Source: Gracilibacillus suaedae
GTDB lineage: Bacteria > Bacillota > Bacilli > Bacillales > Amphibacillaceae
NCBI RefSeq assembly: GCF_017599345.1
Contig: NZ_JAGFVL010000039.1
Coordinates: 62,001 to 126,000, forward strand
DNA: 64,000 nt
Direction: 5' to 3'
Shown: positions 42,920 through 51,653 of the stretch, piece after piece
Layout: each line of letters opens with the position of its first letter
Position numbering within the stretch: position 1 is the stretch's first letter
Translations under genes and position numbers: made by a program
The notes under the pieces: generated by a model
Databases searched by the model: none
What the model was told of the DNA's origin: nothing
What the model saw: the letters and a program-made list of their open reading frames with translations, nothing else

Positions 42920-43971
42920 ACGTGTCCTCCCCCTTTTCTTGCGAGATACAAGAAGAAGGGCACACCTAAGAGTGCAATTAGTGCACCGATTGGTGTTTCA
43001 TAAGGAGGGTTGATAATTCTTGCTGTTAAATCTGCCAACACAACAAGTAATGCTCCTAACATCGCCGAAGCAGGGATAATCCAGCGATAATCATGCCCTA
43101 CTAAGCGACGAGCAAGGTGAGGTACAATTAATCCAACAAAGCTAACAGCCCCAACTACCGAAACGGCCGCTCCTGCTAAAATCAAGATGAGGACAGCACT
43201 TAATAACTTGACCCGACCCATTCTCTCACCAAGTCCAATTGCTACTTCTTCACCAAGACTTAAGATAGTAATCGATCGTGATAAAGCAATTGCTCCTATT
43301 AGAGCAAGACATAACCATGGTGTCACCACTTTCAATTGTCCCCAAGTTGTACCTGATACACCTCCGGCATACCAGAACGCTAAATCTTGACCAATTTCGA
43401 AATAAAGTGCTATACCTTCACTTAACGCTCCTAACAAAGCACTAACAGCTGCTCCTGCTAATACTAAACGAATTGGTGTCAACCCATTTTCTGATAAAGA
43501 GCCAACACCGTACACAATCCCTGCTCCTAATGCTGCTCCTAAAAAGGAGAATACTATGACGTAGGAATAGGGTAAGCCCGGAAAAAAAGCAAAACATAAA
43601 GCCAACATAAAAGCTGCTCCCGCATTTAATCCAAGCAAACCAGAGTCAGCTAAAGGATTTCGTGTCATCCCTTGCATCAATGCACCAGACACTGCAAAAC
43701 AACTGCCAACGATTGCCGCTCCAATAACCCTAGGTATTCTCAGCTCCCAGATAATTTGATGATCCACTAAATCAGGATTGAAATGAAATATCGTCCCCCA
43801 AACTGTTTTGAAGTCGATATCTGCTGCTCCTAGCGATATCGACAGTGCTAGCGAAAAAATGAGTAACAACGTTCCAACAGTTAGGATCAATATTCCAACT
43901 GTCGGACGAGCCGTGTCTTTCACTTTTTTTAATTGTTCTTTTTCGTCCATTTGTTCCTTTGACCATTCCAT
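42916..43971 (-). CDS. Iron-siderophore ABC transporter permease (FecCD family), first subunit
   Basis: 351 residues. Hydrophilic Lys/Glu-rich N-terminus then multiple helices with GSCFAVSGALMQGMTRNPLADSGLLGLNAGA and GAVSFVGLIVPHLARRLVG. A 175-nt gap to the preceding ATPase gene contains a G/C-rich hairpin (GGGG/CCCC arms at about 44021-44042) that might stabilise or attenuate the transcript; still in the same direction, so one operon is likely. Confidence 0.95.
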   Translation of the reverse strand: MEWSKEQMDEKEQLKKVKDTARPTVGILILTVGTLLLIFSLALSISLGAADIDFKTVWGTIFHFNPDLVDHQIIWELRIPRVIGAAIVGSCFAVSGALMQGMTRNPLADSGLLGLNAGAAFMLALCFAFFPGLPYSYVIVFSFLGAALGAGIVYGVGSLSENGLTPIRLVLAGAAVSALLGALSEGIALYFEIGQDLAFWYAGGVSGTTWGQLKVVTPWLCLALIGAIALSRSITILSLGEEVAIGLGERMGRVKLLSAVLILILAGAAVSVVGAVSFVGLIVPHLARRLVGHDYRWIIPASAMLGALLVVLADLTARIINPPYETPIGALIALLGVPFFLYLARKGGGHV

Positions 43972-44146
43972 CTATTGATAGTTCCTTTCTTTTATGCACA
44001 GATAAAGTGTGACTATCATCAGTTGGGGTTTATCCCCCCGCTGATCATTAGCGAAACTTGTCAGAATATTAGGTTATCCCTATTTATCATTGTGTTACTT
44101 AAGCGGGAGGCTTACAGAAGATTAGAACCATGGGAAATGACTCATA

Positions 44147-44956
44147 CTATCTAACTTTGCACCCCACACTATGCTCACATAACTGATATGATAAACAGAC
44201 CGGATTTGCACTGTACGGGCATGAAATTAATTCTGCATCAATCTGAAAAACTCTTCTTAAATAATCACAAGTCATGACTTCGTTTGGTGCTCCTTCCGTT
44301 ACAATTGCTCCGTCGCGCATTGCAATCATATAATCAGAAAAACGTGATGCGTGATTTAAGTCATGGAGAACCATAATAATGGTTCGACCTTCCTCTTTGT
44401 TTAAACGTTGTAATAATAATAAAATGTCTAATTGATGAGCTAAATCTAAATAGGTAGTCGGTTCGTCAAGTACAAGAATATCGGTTCCTTGTGCCAATGC
44501 CATTGCAATCCACACTCTTTGTCTCTGACCTCCCGACAAAGCATTGGCGGGCTGGTCTCGCAAATCATTCAAACCTGTTACATCCAGAGCCCAATGAATA
44601 TATTCATAATCTTGTTTAGATAATCTACCCATCCGCTTACGATGCGGAAAACGTCCATAAGACACCAATTCAAATACGGTTAGTCCGCTAGGTGCTTGTG
44701 CTGTTTGAGGTAAAATCGCCATACGTTTAGCAACCTCTTTAGTATCTAATGTATGGATCGCTTTGCCTTCAAGGAAAACAGCCCCCTCTTTTGCTTGCAA
44801 CACACGTACAATGGTCTTTAACAATGTAGATTTACCACATCCATTAGGTCCGACAATAGTAGTGATCTTGTGTTTAGGCATAGAAACACTTAAATCTTTG
44901 ATAATTAAGTCATTTGAGTAACCTACACTGATATTGTTGACATCTAAAGCATCCAT
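44147..44956 (-). CDS. Iron-siderophore ABC transporter ATPase (YusV/FecE type)
   Basis: 269 residues. Walker A GPNGCGKST, Q-loop LPQTAQAP, signature LSGGQRQRV, Walker B DILVLDEPTTYLDLAHQ and H-loop VLHDLNHA. Powers the FecCD permeases. ATG at 44956 with GAGGAG 7 nt upstream, 11 nt after the stop of the second binding lipoprotein gene. The C-terminus has extra cysteines (CPYSANPVC, CEHSVGC), unusual for this family. Confidence 0.95.
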   Translation of the reverse strand: MDALDVNNISVGYSNDLIIKDLSVSMPKHKITTIVGPNGCGKSTLLKTIVRVLQAKEGAVFLEGKAIHTLDTKEVAKRMAILPQTAQAPSGLTVFELVSYGRFPHRKRMGRLSKQDYEYIHWALDVTGLNDLRDQPANALSGGQRQRVWIAMALAQGTDILVLDEPTTYLDLAHQLDILLLLQRLNKEEGRTIIMVLHDLNHASRFSDYMIAMRDGAIVTEGAPNEVMTCDYLRRVFQIDAELISCPYSANPVCLSYQLCEHSVGCKVR

Positions 44957-44967
44957 GTTACATCTCC

Positions 44968-45933
44968 TCACTTTTCACTAGATTGAAAGAAATCCACCAG
45001 TAAATCTAATTGATATTCCAGTGCGATAACATCTTGAAAATAGAACGAGTCTAGGTCATATTCATAGACCTTTCCTTCTTTAACAGCAGGTAATTCCGTC
45101 CATAGTTTGCTAGATTGGACCTCTGCTTTTCTGTCTAATCCCTGCTCTCGCACACCCATCAAAATATAATCTGCTTCACCTAAATACTCTGGTATTGTTT
45201 CTTGGGAAATACTTGCCCACCCCTCAGCTTCTGTTACTTCTTCTACATTCTGCGGTTGTTTTAATTCTAATTGGTTATATAAAATTTCTCCTCCGCGTCC
45301 GTATGTTTTACCGAATAAGTATAAATCTTTATCCGTAACTTCAATAATCGCTACCTTCGTGTCTTGATCTAAAATCTTTGAAAGTTGTTCTTTCTTCTCC
45401 TTCACTTTTTCCTGGAACTGTTCTAATCGTTGTTCGGCTTCTTGCTCTTTATTTAATATGTTGCTGATTTCAAGTAGGCGTTCTTCATAATCAAGCGTTC
45501 CGTATGGAAGTAAAACCGTTGGAGCGATTTTAGACAATTGTTCGTATGAATCTTCTGCATATGTAATAATCAAATCTGGATTTAAACTTGTAATTTTTTC
45601 TAACGAAATTGCTGTATCCTCTCCGACACTCTCAACCCCATCTAACTGATCCTGATAATAAGGTGCATCCAAGACCATTGTTTCCGATACTCCTACAGGT
45701 TTAACTCCTGCAGCTAATACATCGCCAACATAATCTCTGACAGCAACAACTACTCTTGAAGGTTCGAGTGGTATCTCCACGTTTCCTTTTTCACTTTCGT
45801 AATATCTGACACTTTCATCCTTGCTATCTTCTTCATTGATAGCTGAATCTGCTTCATTCGAGTTACAGGCGCTTAGCAAAACAACAAGCAACAGGCACAA
45901 GATTACGAGACTATTATTATTCCGTTTATACAC
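44968..45933 (-). CDS. Siderophore/iron ABC transporter binding lipoprotein 2
   Basis: 321 residues. Lipobox LSAC (Cys23), acidic linker, then a class III binding fold (PSRVVVAVRDYVGDVLAAG, LEKITSLNPDLIITYAEDSYEQLSKIAPTVLLPYG). The GTG at 45933 has GGAGGAG 5 nt upstream and places the signal peptide at the N-terminus; the longer frame begins inside the Fur box. First gene of the operon, under Fur control. Confidence 0.92.
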   Translation of the reverse strand: MYKRNNNSLVILCLLLVVLLSACNSNEADSAINEEDSKDESVRYYESEKGNVEIPLEPSRVVVAVRDYVGDVLAAGVKPVGVSETMVLDAPYYQDQLDGVESVGEDTAISLEKITSLNPDLIITYAEDSYEQLSKIAPTVLLPYGTLDYEERLLEISNILNKEQEAEQRLEQFQEKVKEKKEQLSKILDQDTKVAIIEVTDKDLYLFGKTYGRGGEILYNQLELKQPQNVEEVTEAEGWASISQETIPEYLGEADYILMGVREQGLDRKAEVQSSKLWTELPAVKEGKVYEYDLDSFYFQDVIALEYQLDLLVDFFQSSEK

Positions 45934-45965
45934 TACTTCTCCTCCAAACTCGATTCGACCAATAT

Positions 45966-45980
45966 TGATAATCATTATCA
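45966..45980. promoter_or_regulatory. Perfect Fur box
   Basis: TGATAATCATTATCA is an exact match to the Bacillus Fur 7-1-7 consensus. It lies 33 nt upstream of the first gene of the siderophore operon. Confidence 0.95.
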
Positions 45981-46040
45981 ATTAAAGAGTATATACTAAT
46001 CCCTTAATTTTTACAACCCTTGACTATATTTAGCTATAAG

Positions 46041-46481
46041 AAAAACTGAGCAAAAACCACTCGAAAAAGTGGATCTTCAGGCTAAACAATTCCCACAGGA
46101 GTGGAAGTGGGCGGCCTACGCTTTATCCATGTTCTACAACATTTGTCAGACTAGACAACTTGAGTTATTATCCCTGTGAAAGTGCATGGTATGGCATAGG
46201 AAATCACTAATAGGGGTTATAAAACCAATATGCTTTTTCTGTTATTCGTTGTAGAGCAAAAGTATAGCGAAGGCCGAGCGTTTCGACTCCTTTAGCGTTA
46301 GCATGATCTGAGGGTCCGCTTTTGCAGAAGTGAACTTCTCCTGTAAAAGTTAGCTAAAAGAGCATGCCCCTTGAAAAGCGAAGGGTCAGCCGCAGCGGTT
46401 GAATGACAACTCCTTTCATACTGGATAGCTATTCTTGCTTCTTAAAATATATGTTCTGAATCGCCTTTTCCTATCATACTT
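46041..46481. repeat. Long dispersed intergenic repeat, copy B
   Basis: Direct repeat of 39371-39750 but longer by about 60 bp, mainly an extra segment around 46310-46372 (TGAGGGTCCGCTTTTGCAG and following). Also contains CACAGGAGTGGAAGTGGGCG near 46095, typical of extragenic repeats in this group. No open reading frame. Together with copy A it brackets the siderophore operon. Confidence 0.88.
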
Positions 46482-46552
46482 TCTGTACTTATAAGAAAGT
46501 GCAGAGTGCACGATTAGAAACGTATTTATATGCTTTCTCTATAAAACTATGA

Positions 46553-46582
46553 AAGCGAGCTGAATATTTATTCAGCTCGCTT
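46553..46582 (-). terminator. Stem-loop after SH3b-amidase gene
   Basis: 14-bp perfect stem, arms AAGCGAGCTGAATA and TATTCAGCTCGCTT, with a tiny loop. T-tail on the leftward strand is weak, but the position 10 nt past the stop fits a terminator. Confidence 0.7.
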
Positions 46583-46591
46583 GACCTTAAC

Positions 46592-47698
46592 TTATTCAAA
46601 GTAATGGATTAATCCATTTGTAATTCCTTGTGCTATATCGTTCTGATAACTTGCTGTTTGTACGACAGACAGATCATGAGGATTTGATATAAAGCCTAAC
46701 TCAAGTAAAACAGAAGGAGCTGATGTATTCCTAAGCACTTTGAAATTCGCTTGTCTTACTCCTCGGTCATGAAGGTCAACTTGAGATATCATGGCTGACT
46801 GTATAGAATCACCCAAGTGCTTATCAGCCTTATCAGCAAAATATGTAGCAATCCCATTTGCTGATATATGCAAGGATGCGTCATAATGAAGGCTAATATA
46901 AGCATCCGTATAATAGCTATTACTAATTCGGACACGATCATCTAAATAAACATAATAATCTCCTGACCTAGTGACAATGACATTGGCACCGGCATCTCGC
47001 AAGTGATCAATAACTTTTGTGGATGTCGGTAACACAACGTCTTTTTCTTGTACTCCATTGAATCCTATTGCGCCGGGATCTGTGCCACCATGTCCTGGGT
47101 CTACCACAATATTATATCCTTCTAAACTTTTGGAGTTTGAGGGAACCGTGTTGTTATTTGATGAGGCTTGCGATGTCTGAACTGTTTGTGTTACTTGTTC
47201 CGTTAACCAAGAAGCTATCCAGCCTGTCTCTGACCCATTTAACCTAACTTGATACCAATCATCTGTCTCATCCGTCACTTCAAAACTATCTCCAGATACT
47301 GCCGAGCCTATCGATTCATAGTTAGTACCTGGTCCACTACGGACAAAAATACTTTCGGATTTAATCGTAACATTTTTTGGTGTGTTACTTGCTTCGGTAG
47401 AAACTTCTGTACTAGAAGACGCCTGTTGAATAAGATGATGTTTAGCTACCCATACTTCTTCACCATCAAAGTAAGTTTGAACCCATCCGTATTTTTCCTG
47501 AAAAACTACTAGCTCGTCCCCTTTCATGAGTTGCGCCACTATTTCACCATTAGAAGAAGGCGCACTTCGAACGTTGAGAATCGATGAACTAACTTCATAG
47601 GATTCTGAACTACTAGCCATAACTGGTTGTAATAAAAAGCATGAGAGAATAGATAACGAAAAAATAAATACGAGTCGAGAAATTAGCCTATGATTCAT
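46592..47698 (-). CDS. N-acetylmuramoyl-L-alanine amidase with two SH3b domains
   Basis: 368 residues: signal peptide (about 1-28), two SH3b wall-binding domains (SSILNVRSAPSSNGEIVAQL; SIFVRSGPGTNYESIGSAV), a linker, and an Amidase_3 domain. Zinc ligands are in VVDPGHGGTDPGAIG (His), NGVQEKDVV (Glu) and SLHYDAS (His); catalytic Glu in VLLELGFISN. Cleaves the lactyl-Ala bond of peptidoglycan outside the cell. Monocistronic. Confidence 0.95.
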   Translation of the reverse strand: MNHRLISRLVFIFSLSILSCFLLQPVMASSSESYEVSSSILNVRSAPSSNGEIVAQLMKGDELVVFQEKYGWVQTYFDGEEVWVAKHHLIQQASSSTEVSTEASNTPKNVTIKSESIFVRSGPGTNYESIGSAVSGDSFEVTDETDDWYQVRLNGSETGWIASWLTEQVTQTVQTSQASSNNNTVPSNSKSLEGYNIVVDPGHGGTDPGAIGFNGVQEKDVVLPTSTKVIDHLRDAGANVIVTRSGDYYVYLDDRVRISNSYYTDAYISLHYDASLHISANGIATYFADKADKHLGDSIQSAMISQVDLHDRGVRQANFKVLRNTSAPSVLLELGFISNPHDLSVVQTASYQNDIAQGITNGLIHYFE

Positions 47699-47974
47699 TG
47701 AAATCCTCCTTTTTTCCCCTATAGGTAAGTTACTAAAAATCCCTCTTATTCATATGGTAGATTACCCTAAATCATATACTTCTATGCTTATCTAGCAAAA
47801 ATAGATTATATTTACCTAGCAAATTCGAGGTGAAGGAGGATAATTTTACTAGTTCATTAAAAAATAATATTGCAAATAGATTGCTAGTCCCGTTATAATA
47901 ATCGAGCCAAATTTATTCTACAAACTGATCTCCTATTTCGAAAAACATGGATCAAAATACGCTTTTCGACTATT

Positions 47975-48445
47975 CTATTTTGAGATTTGCTGATAGATAC
48001 TTTTTATGCCCCCAAAATGCATTCCTTCATGATAAAGACAAAAGCTCAAACATTCTTTCACTTTATTAATCTCTAGCCCTGTCGAAGTGGTATACACTTC
48101 CTTAATGGATTCCTCTATTCTTTCTGTCGATAGTGATTCTACTTTTATTCGTTGTTCATTTAACAAAAATAGTAACTCTTCTTTCCCTGGGGCTTCTATA
48201 GACCAATCTCTAGGAGATGTCCCCGGCTTAAATAATTCAGGAAAATCAGTCGGTATATTTGTTTCTTCACCAGTAAGTTGAAAAGCAAATATTTCTGTGA
48301 CGAGATAAATATGTCCCAAGTTCCACCTAATATTATTATTCATTGCTACAGGTATAACATCCAGGTACCTTTCATTGATATCTTTCACATAATTCAATGT
48401 ACTGTTACGCACAAATTTAATCTGGTCAACAAGGTAATGACTCAT
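47975..48445 (-). CDS. DinB-superfamily protein
   Basis: 156 residues. Family histidines in NIRWNLGHIYLV and LYHEGMHFGGI near the C-terminus. Nearest in style to the DinB-like protein at 15267-15740 (both have the NxxWNxGH/HWQIGH and FK.GT.P.DW blocks), so the two may be paralogues. Single gene, 42 nt downstream of the MFS gene on the same strand. Confidence 0.87.
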   Translation of the reverse strand: MSHYLVDQIKFVRNSTLNYVKDINERYLDVIPVAMNNNIRWNLGHIYLVTEIFAFQLTGEETNIPTDFPELFKPGTSPRDWSIEAPGKEELLFLLNEQRIKVESLSTERIEESIKEVYTTSTGLEINKVKECLSFCLYHEGMHFGGIKSIYQQISK

Positions 48446-48486
48446 TTACGGTCAATCCTTTCTTATGATTATTTATTTTTACTTAC

Positions 48487-49713
48487 TTAAACTGTTACTT
48501 TACTGCTGACAGGGACAGGTTGTTCCTTAATCAATGTTGTAAGAATGACACCAAACACTAATAGAACGGCCCCTGACCAAAATGCAGTTTCATAATTTCC
48601 TGTCATTGTTCGAAGATAACCACCTAGAAATACACCTAGTGCTGCAAATACTTGATGGATAAACCAACTAAATCCCAGTATGCTTCCCATTGCGTTTTTC
48701 CCGAATCTATCACCAATGATTCCTGTTACAAGTGGAATAATCGGCATGGAAGAGACACCATACACGACAGCAAATACATATAGTTGCCAAATACCTGGTG
48801 ATAATGCGAGCCATAAAAAAGCAAGTAATCTGACAACGTATAAAAAAACGAGTAAATTCTTTTTTCCTATTTTCCGTGTGAATTGTCCCGTCATCCACAT
48901 AGAACATGCACTTGCTAAAGCAGCGATTCCCAGTAATTTTCCTCCCAGTGATTCTCCACCTCCTAAATCAACTGCAAAGCTTGGTATATGCATCGTTACT
49001 AAGTACAAAGTAAAACCGCATGTAGCAAATCCTAAAGTAGCTATCCAAAAATCGCTACTTTTTAAAGCTTCCATCAATGAAACACTTCTCGCTTCTGTAT
49101 ATAAAGAGGTTGAATCTCCATCCGGCAGCTGATTATCATCTGACGGATTATTCTTTACTACAATACATATGATTGGAACCACGATAACGAGCATGATAAA
49201 CCCTAGCACGACAAATGCAGTTTGAAAACTTGTACTAGCGATTAAAAATCCGGTAAGCGGAAGCAGTATAAGTTGACCGATATTCATTCCCATCGAGCTT
49301 CTTGAAAGCATTTTAGCTCGCTTCTTAACATACCACCTAGATATTAATACAGAATTAGCCATGGAACCACAGCCTGCAAAACCTATGGCTGTAAATACAC
49401 CATAATAAAGAAAGAATTGCCATAGTTGTGTGATCGTTGCTGAAAGAATAAAAGCAATACCCATTAACGCTGCACTACCTGTAATAACTGATTTGGGTCC
49501 AAATTTGTCGATCAACTTCCCCATAATTGGTTGAAAAACTCCCCAAATGATCATATTAAGGGACACAGCTAAGCTTAAAATCGCCAAATCCCAACCATAT
49601 GCATCATTTAATGGAGCAAAAAATTGTCCTGCTGTTAAATTTAACCCAAATGCTCCCATTAATGTAATAAAGGATACTGCAACCATTTTTGTACCTGAAA
49701 AAGCATTGGTCAT
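48487..49713 (-). CDS. MFS transporter
   Basis: 408 residues, twelve predicted membrane helices. MFS motif A is seen as GKLIDKFGPKSV and again in the second half as GQFTRKIGKKNL. Layout resembles oxalate/formate-antiporter-like or CynX-type members; substrate unknown. AAAGGAGGGG precedes the ATG. Divergent from a CGNR-type regulator with GGTTAA-type palindromes in the shared promoter region, suggesting that regulator controls it. Confidence 0.93.
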   Translation of the reverse strand: MTNAFSGTKMVAVSFITLMGAFGLNLTAGQFFAPLNDAYGWDLAILSLAVSLNMIIWGVFQPIMGKLIDKFGPKSVITGSAALMGIAFILSATITQLWQFFLYYGVFTAIGFAGCGSMANSVLISRWYVKKRAKMLSRSSMGMNIGQLILLPLTGFLIASTSFQTAFVVLGFIMLVIVVPIICIVVKNNPSDDNQLPDGDSTSLYTEARSVSLMEALKSSDFWIATLGFATCGFTLYLVTMHIPSFAVDLGGGESLGGKLLGIAALASACSMWMTGQFTRKIGKKNLLVFLYVVRLLAFLWLALSPGIWQLYVFAVVYGVSSMPIIPLVTGIIGDRFGKNAMGSILGFSWFIHQVFAALGVFLGGYLRTMTGNYETAFWSGAVLLVFGVILTTLIKEQPVPVSSKVTV

Positions 49714-49748
49714 ATAATCCCCTCCTTTAATTAACCCTTTAAAATGAT

Positions 49749-49810
49749 ATTAACTGGTTAATAATATAATTCATTATAATTAACCTGTCAAGTGTGATAA
49801 AATAGGTTAA
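49749..49810. promoter_or_regulatory. Cluster of GGTTAA/TTAACC sites between MFS and CGNR-regulator genes
   Basis: Perfect 14-bp palindrome ATTAACTGGTTAAT at 49749-49762, then TTAACC at 49780 and GGTTAA at 49805 as a further inverted pair. Likely operators for the divergent genes. Confidence 0.6.
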
Positions 49811-49833
49811 AAAATAATAAAGGGGTTATTCAA

Positions 49834-50415
49834 ATGGCAAATGAAGTAACTTTCCCACTTATATCAGGGAATATCTCCATTGATTTAATTAATACGGAAG
49901 TCGTTCGACATGGTATTCGACACGATTTGCTTACTAAACCAGAACATGTAATAGCCTGGTTCCATACATTAACAAAAGAAAATATCATCATGAATCAACA
50001 GTTTAATATGGATATAGAAGATTGGGCGGAGGATTCGTTACCTCGCTTACGTGAAATGCGTTCATTGTTGCGTAAAAGTTATGAAAACGTGGCGGACGGA
50101 GTAGAACTGTCTTCTGATTGGATCACTGATTTAGAATTATTCATTAAACAAGCTCCCTTTGCTTATCAATTGATAGATGGTAAATTAGTTCTTATTCCAG
50201 TAGGAGAACCTGCAAAAGCATTAGTATCCTTGATTGCACTAGATGCCTTATCCCTTATTGACTCAGGTCAATTGAGCTATCTCCATCGTTGCGCAAATCC
50301 GGAATGTGTCTTGTTATTTATCGACACCCGTGGAAGACGGAAGTGGTGCTCCATGAAAATATGTGGGAATCGTCATAAAGTAACCCGTCATCAACACAAA
50401 AAAAAGGAGAAATAA
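49834..50415 (+). CDS. CGNR zinc-finger (ABATE-domain) transcriptional regulator
   Basis: 193 residues. N-terminal ABATE stress-sensing helical domain (GNISIDLINTEVVRHG) and a C-terminal CGNR zinc finger: CANPECVLLFIDTRGRRKWCS...ICGNRHK with four cysteines, followed by a Lys/His-rich tail. Family members bind DNA and regulate neighbouring transport genes. Probably controls the divergent MFS gene. Confidence 0.92.
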   Translation: MANEVTFPLISGNISIDLINTEVVRHGIRHDLLTKPEHVIAWFHTLTKENIIMNQQFNMDIEDWAEDSLPRLREMRSLLRKSYENVADGVELSSDWITDLELFIKQAPFAYQLIDGKLVLIPVGEPAKALVSLIALDALSLIDSGQLSYLHRCANPECVLLFIDTRGRRKWCSMKICGNRHKVTRHQHKKKEK

Positions 50416-50732
50416 GAGCTAGGACTCCTATTTCTCCATCGAATTCTATTTCACAACATCACTAGAAAATGAATGATCAGCTATTCTTCCAACTGCTCCT
50501 TCCATTCCTCAGTTTATTGTACTTTTTTTCTTCTGGCAAATAGTCATACGATCCATTATTTTAATACTAAGAAGTATATTGAATTTAGTTAGTGCAAGTT
50601 TCCTTAATGGAGTCATTAACTGAATAAGACCTTTTATGTATGGTTTACTAAGACCTATGCATGATGTGTAAAGTTTCTTAAATGGTAGCATAGAAAGTAA
50701 CAAGGTAAAGAGAGTAAAAGGAGGAAAATCAA
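50416..50732. other. Intergenic spacer before arylamine N-acetyltransferase gene
   Basis: AT-rich. A GGAGAAATA...TATTTCTCC hairpin overlaps the end of the regulator gene without a rightward T-run. A 64-codon leftward frame at 50509-50703 has no ribosome binding site. Otherwise nothing recognised. Confidence 0.4.
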
Positions 50733-51518
50733 ATGAGTGAGCTAAACACGTTATTCCGTAGAAAAATCAAAGTTTCCACAAACGAAGAAATTACATTTAC
50801 AGCCTTAAATACCATTCTTGAAAAAACAGCAACAACGTTTCCATTTGGAAACTTAAGCATCATTGCAAACAAAACGGAAGTCGTAACCAAGGAAAATTTA
50901 ATCAACAAATTACTTATTCGTAACGAAGGGGGTTTATGCTTTGAATTAAATCCATTACTTTATTTTTTCTTGATTGAGAATGGATTTAATGCCACTTTAG
51001 TTCGCGGAGAGGTTTATAACGATGAAAAGCAGGACTGGTACCACTTTGGAAGAACCCACGTAGCAATTCTTCTACATCACGAAGAACAAACTTATTTACT
51101 GGACACCGGATTTGGTGGAAATCTTCCCTTAAAGCCTGTTCCATTAAATGGTGATACGGTTATATCCCGAAATGGAGATTTTCGAGTTCAAAGGCAACAA
51201 ACTGAATATGGCAATAACGTGCTCCAATTCAAGCTAAGATATAAACATACTGACTGGCAAATGGGTTATACATTTGATTCAAATCATCCAGTGGCAGATA
51301 TGATGGAATTAAATGAATTACAGGAAATCATTGTACAGGATGAGAGGTCACCTTTTAACAAATCCCCGCTGATTACTAAACTTACAAGTAACGGAAATGT
51401 AACGCTAACGAATAATTCATTCACACAATGGAGTCATGGAAAGTCAAAAAAAGAACAGATCGATGAGGCAAGGTTCAAACAGTTAGTACACCAGTATTTT
51501 GGCTTGCAAGTTCTATGA
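50733..51518 (+). CDS. nat: Arylamine N-acetyltransferase
   Basis: 261 residues. The Cys-His-Asp triad is Cys69 in RNEGGLCFELN, His109 in RTHVAIL and Asp124 in LLDTGFGG. It moves acetyl from acetyl-CoA to arylamines and hydrazines in the cytoplasm. Strong AAAGGAGG upstream. Monocistronic with a terminator at 51530. Confidence 0.95.
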   Translation: MSELNTLFRRKIKVSTNEEITFTALNTILEKTATTFPFGNLSIIANKTEVVTKENLINKLLIRNEGGLCFELNPLLYFFLIENGFNATLVRGEVYNDEKQDWYHFGRTHVAILLHHEEQTYLLDTGFGGNLPLKPVPLNGDTVISRNGDFRVQRQQTEYGNNVLQFKLRYKHTDWQMGYTFDSNHPVADMMELNELQEIIVQDERSPFNKSPLITKLTSNGNVTLTNNSFTQWSHGKSKKEQIDEARFKQLVHQYFGLQVL

Positions 51519-51529
51519 ATAGTCATTAC

Positions 51530-51557
51530 GGCTACTCGAAAATGGTGTAGCCTTTAT
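51530..51557 (+). terminator. Rho-independent terminator after nat
   Basis: GGCTAC (51530-51535) and GTAGCC (51547-51552) arms followed by TTTATT. Confidence 0.7.
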
Positions 51558-51653
51558 TAAAAACCATTTTATCAATTACTCTTAGGCCTTAAGTTTTTTC
51601 ACTTGATTTAAGTTATAATAAGACCAAAATGAAATGGTAAAGGATGGATGTTA

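Noticed and set aside
43972-44146. Second Fur box or separate promoter between ATPase and permease genes
   Set aside because: No TGATAAT-type palindrome found; only a G/C hairpin near 44021-44042, so one operon is the simpler reading.
50401-50440. Terminator of the CGNR-regulator gene
   Set aside because: The hairpin overlaps the last codons and lacks a T-run on the rightward strand; the T-run is on the other strand where no gene ends.
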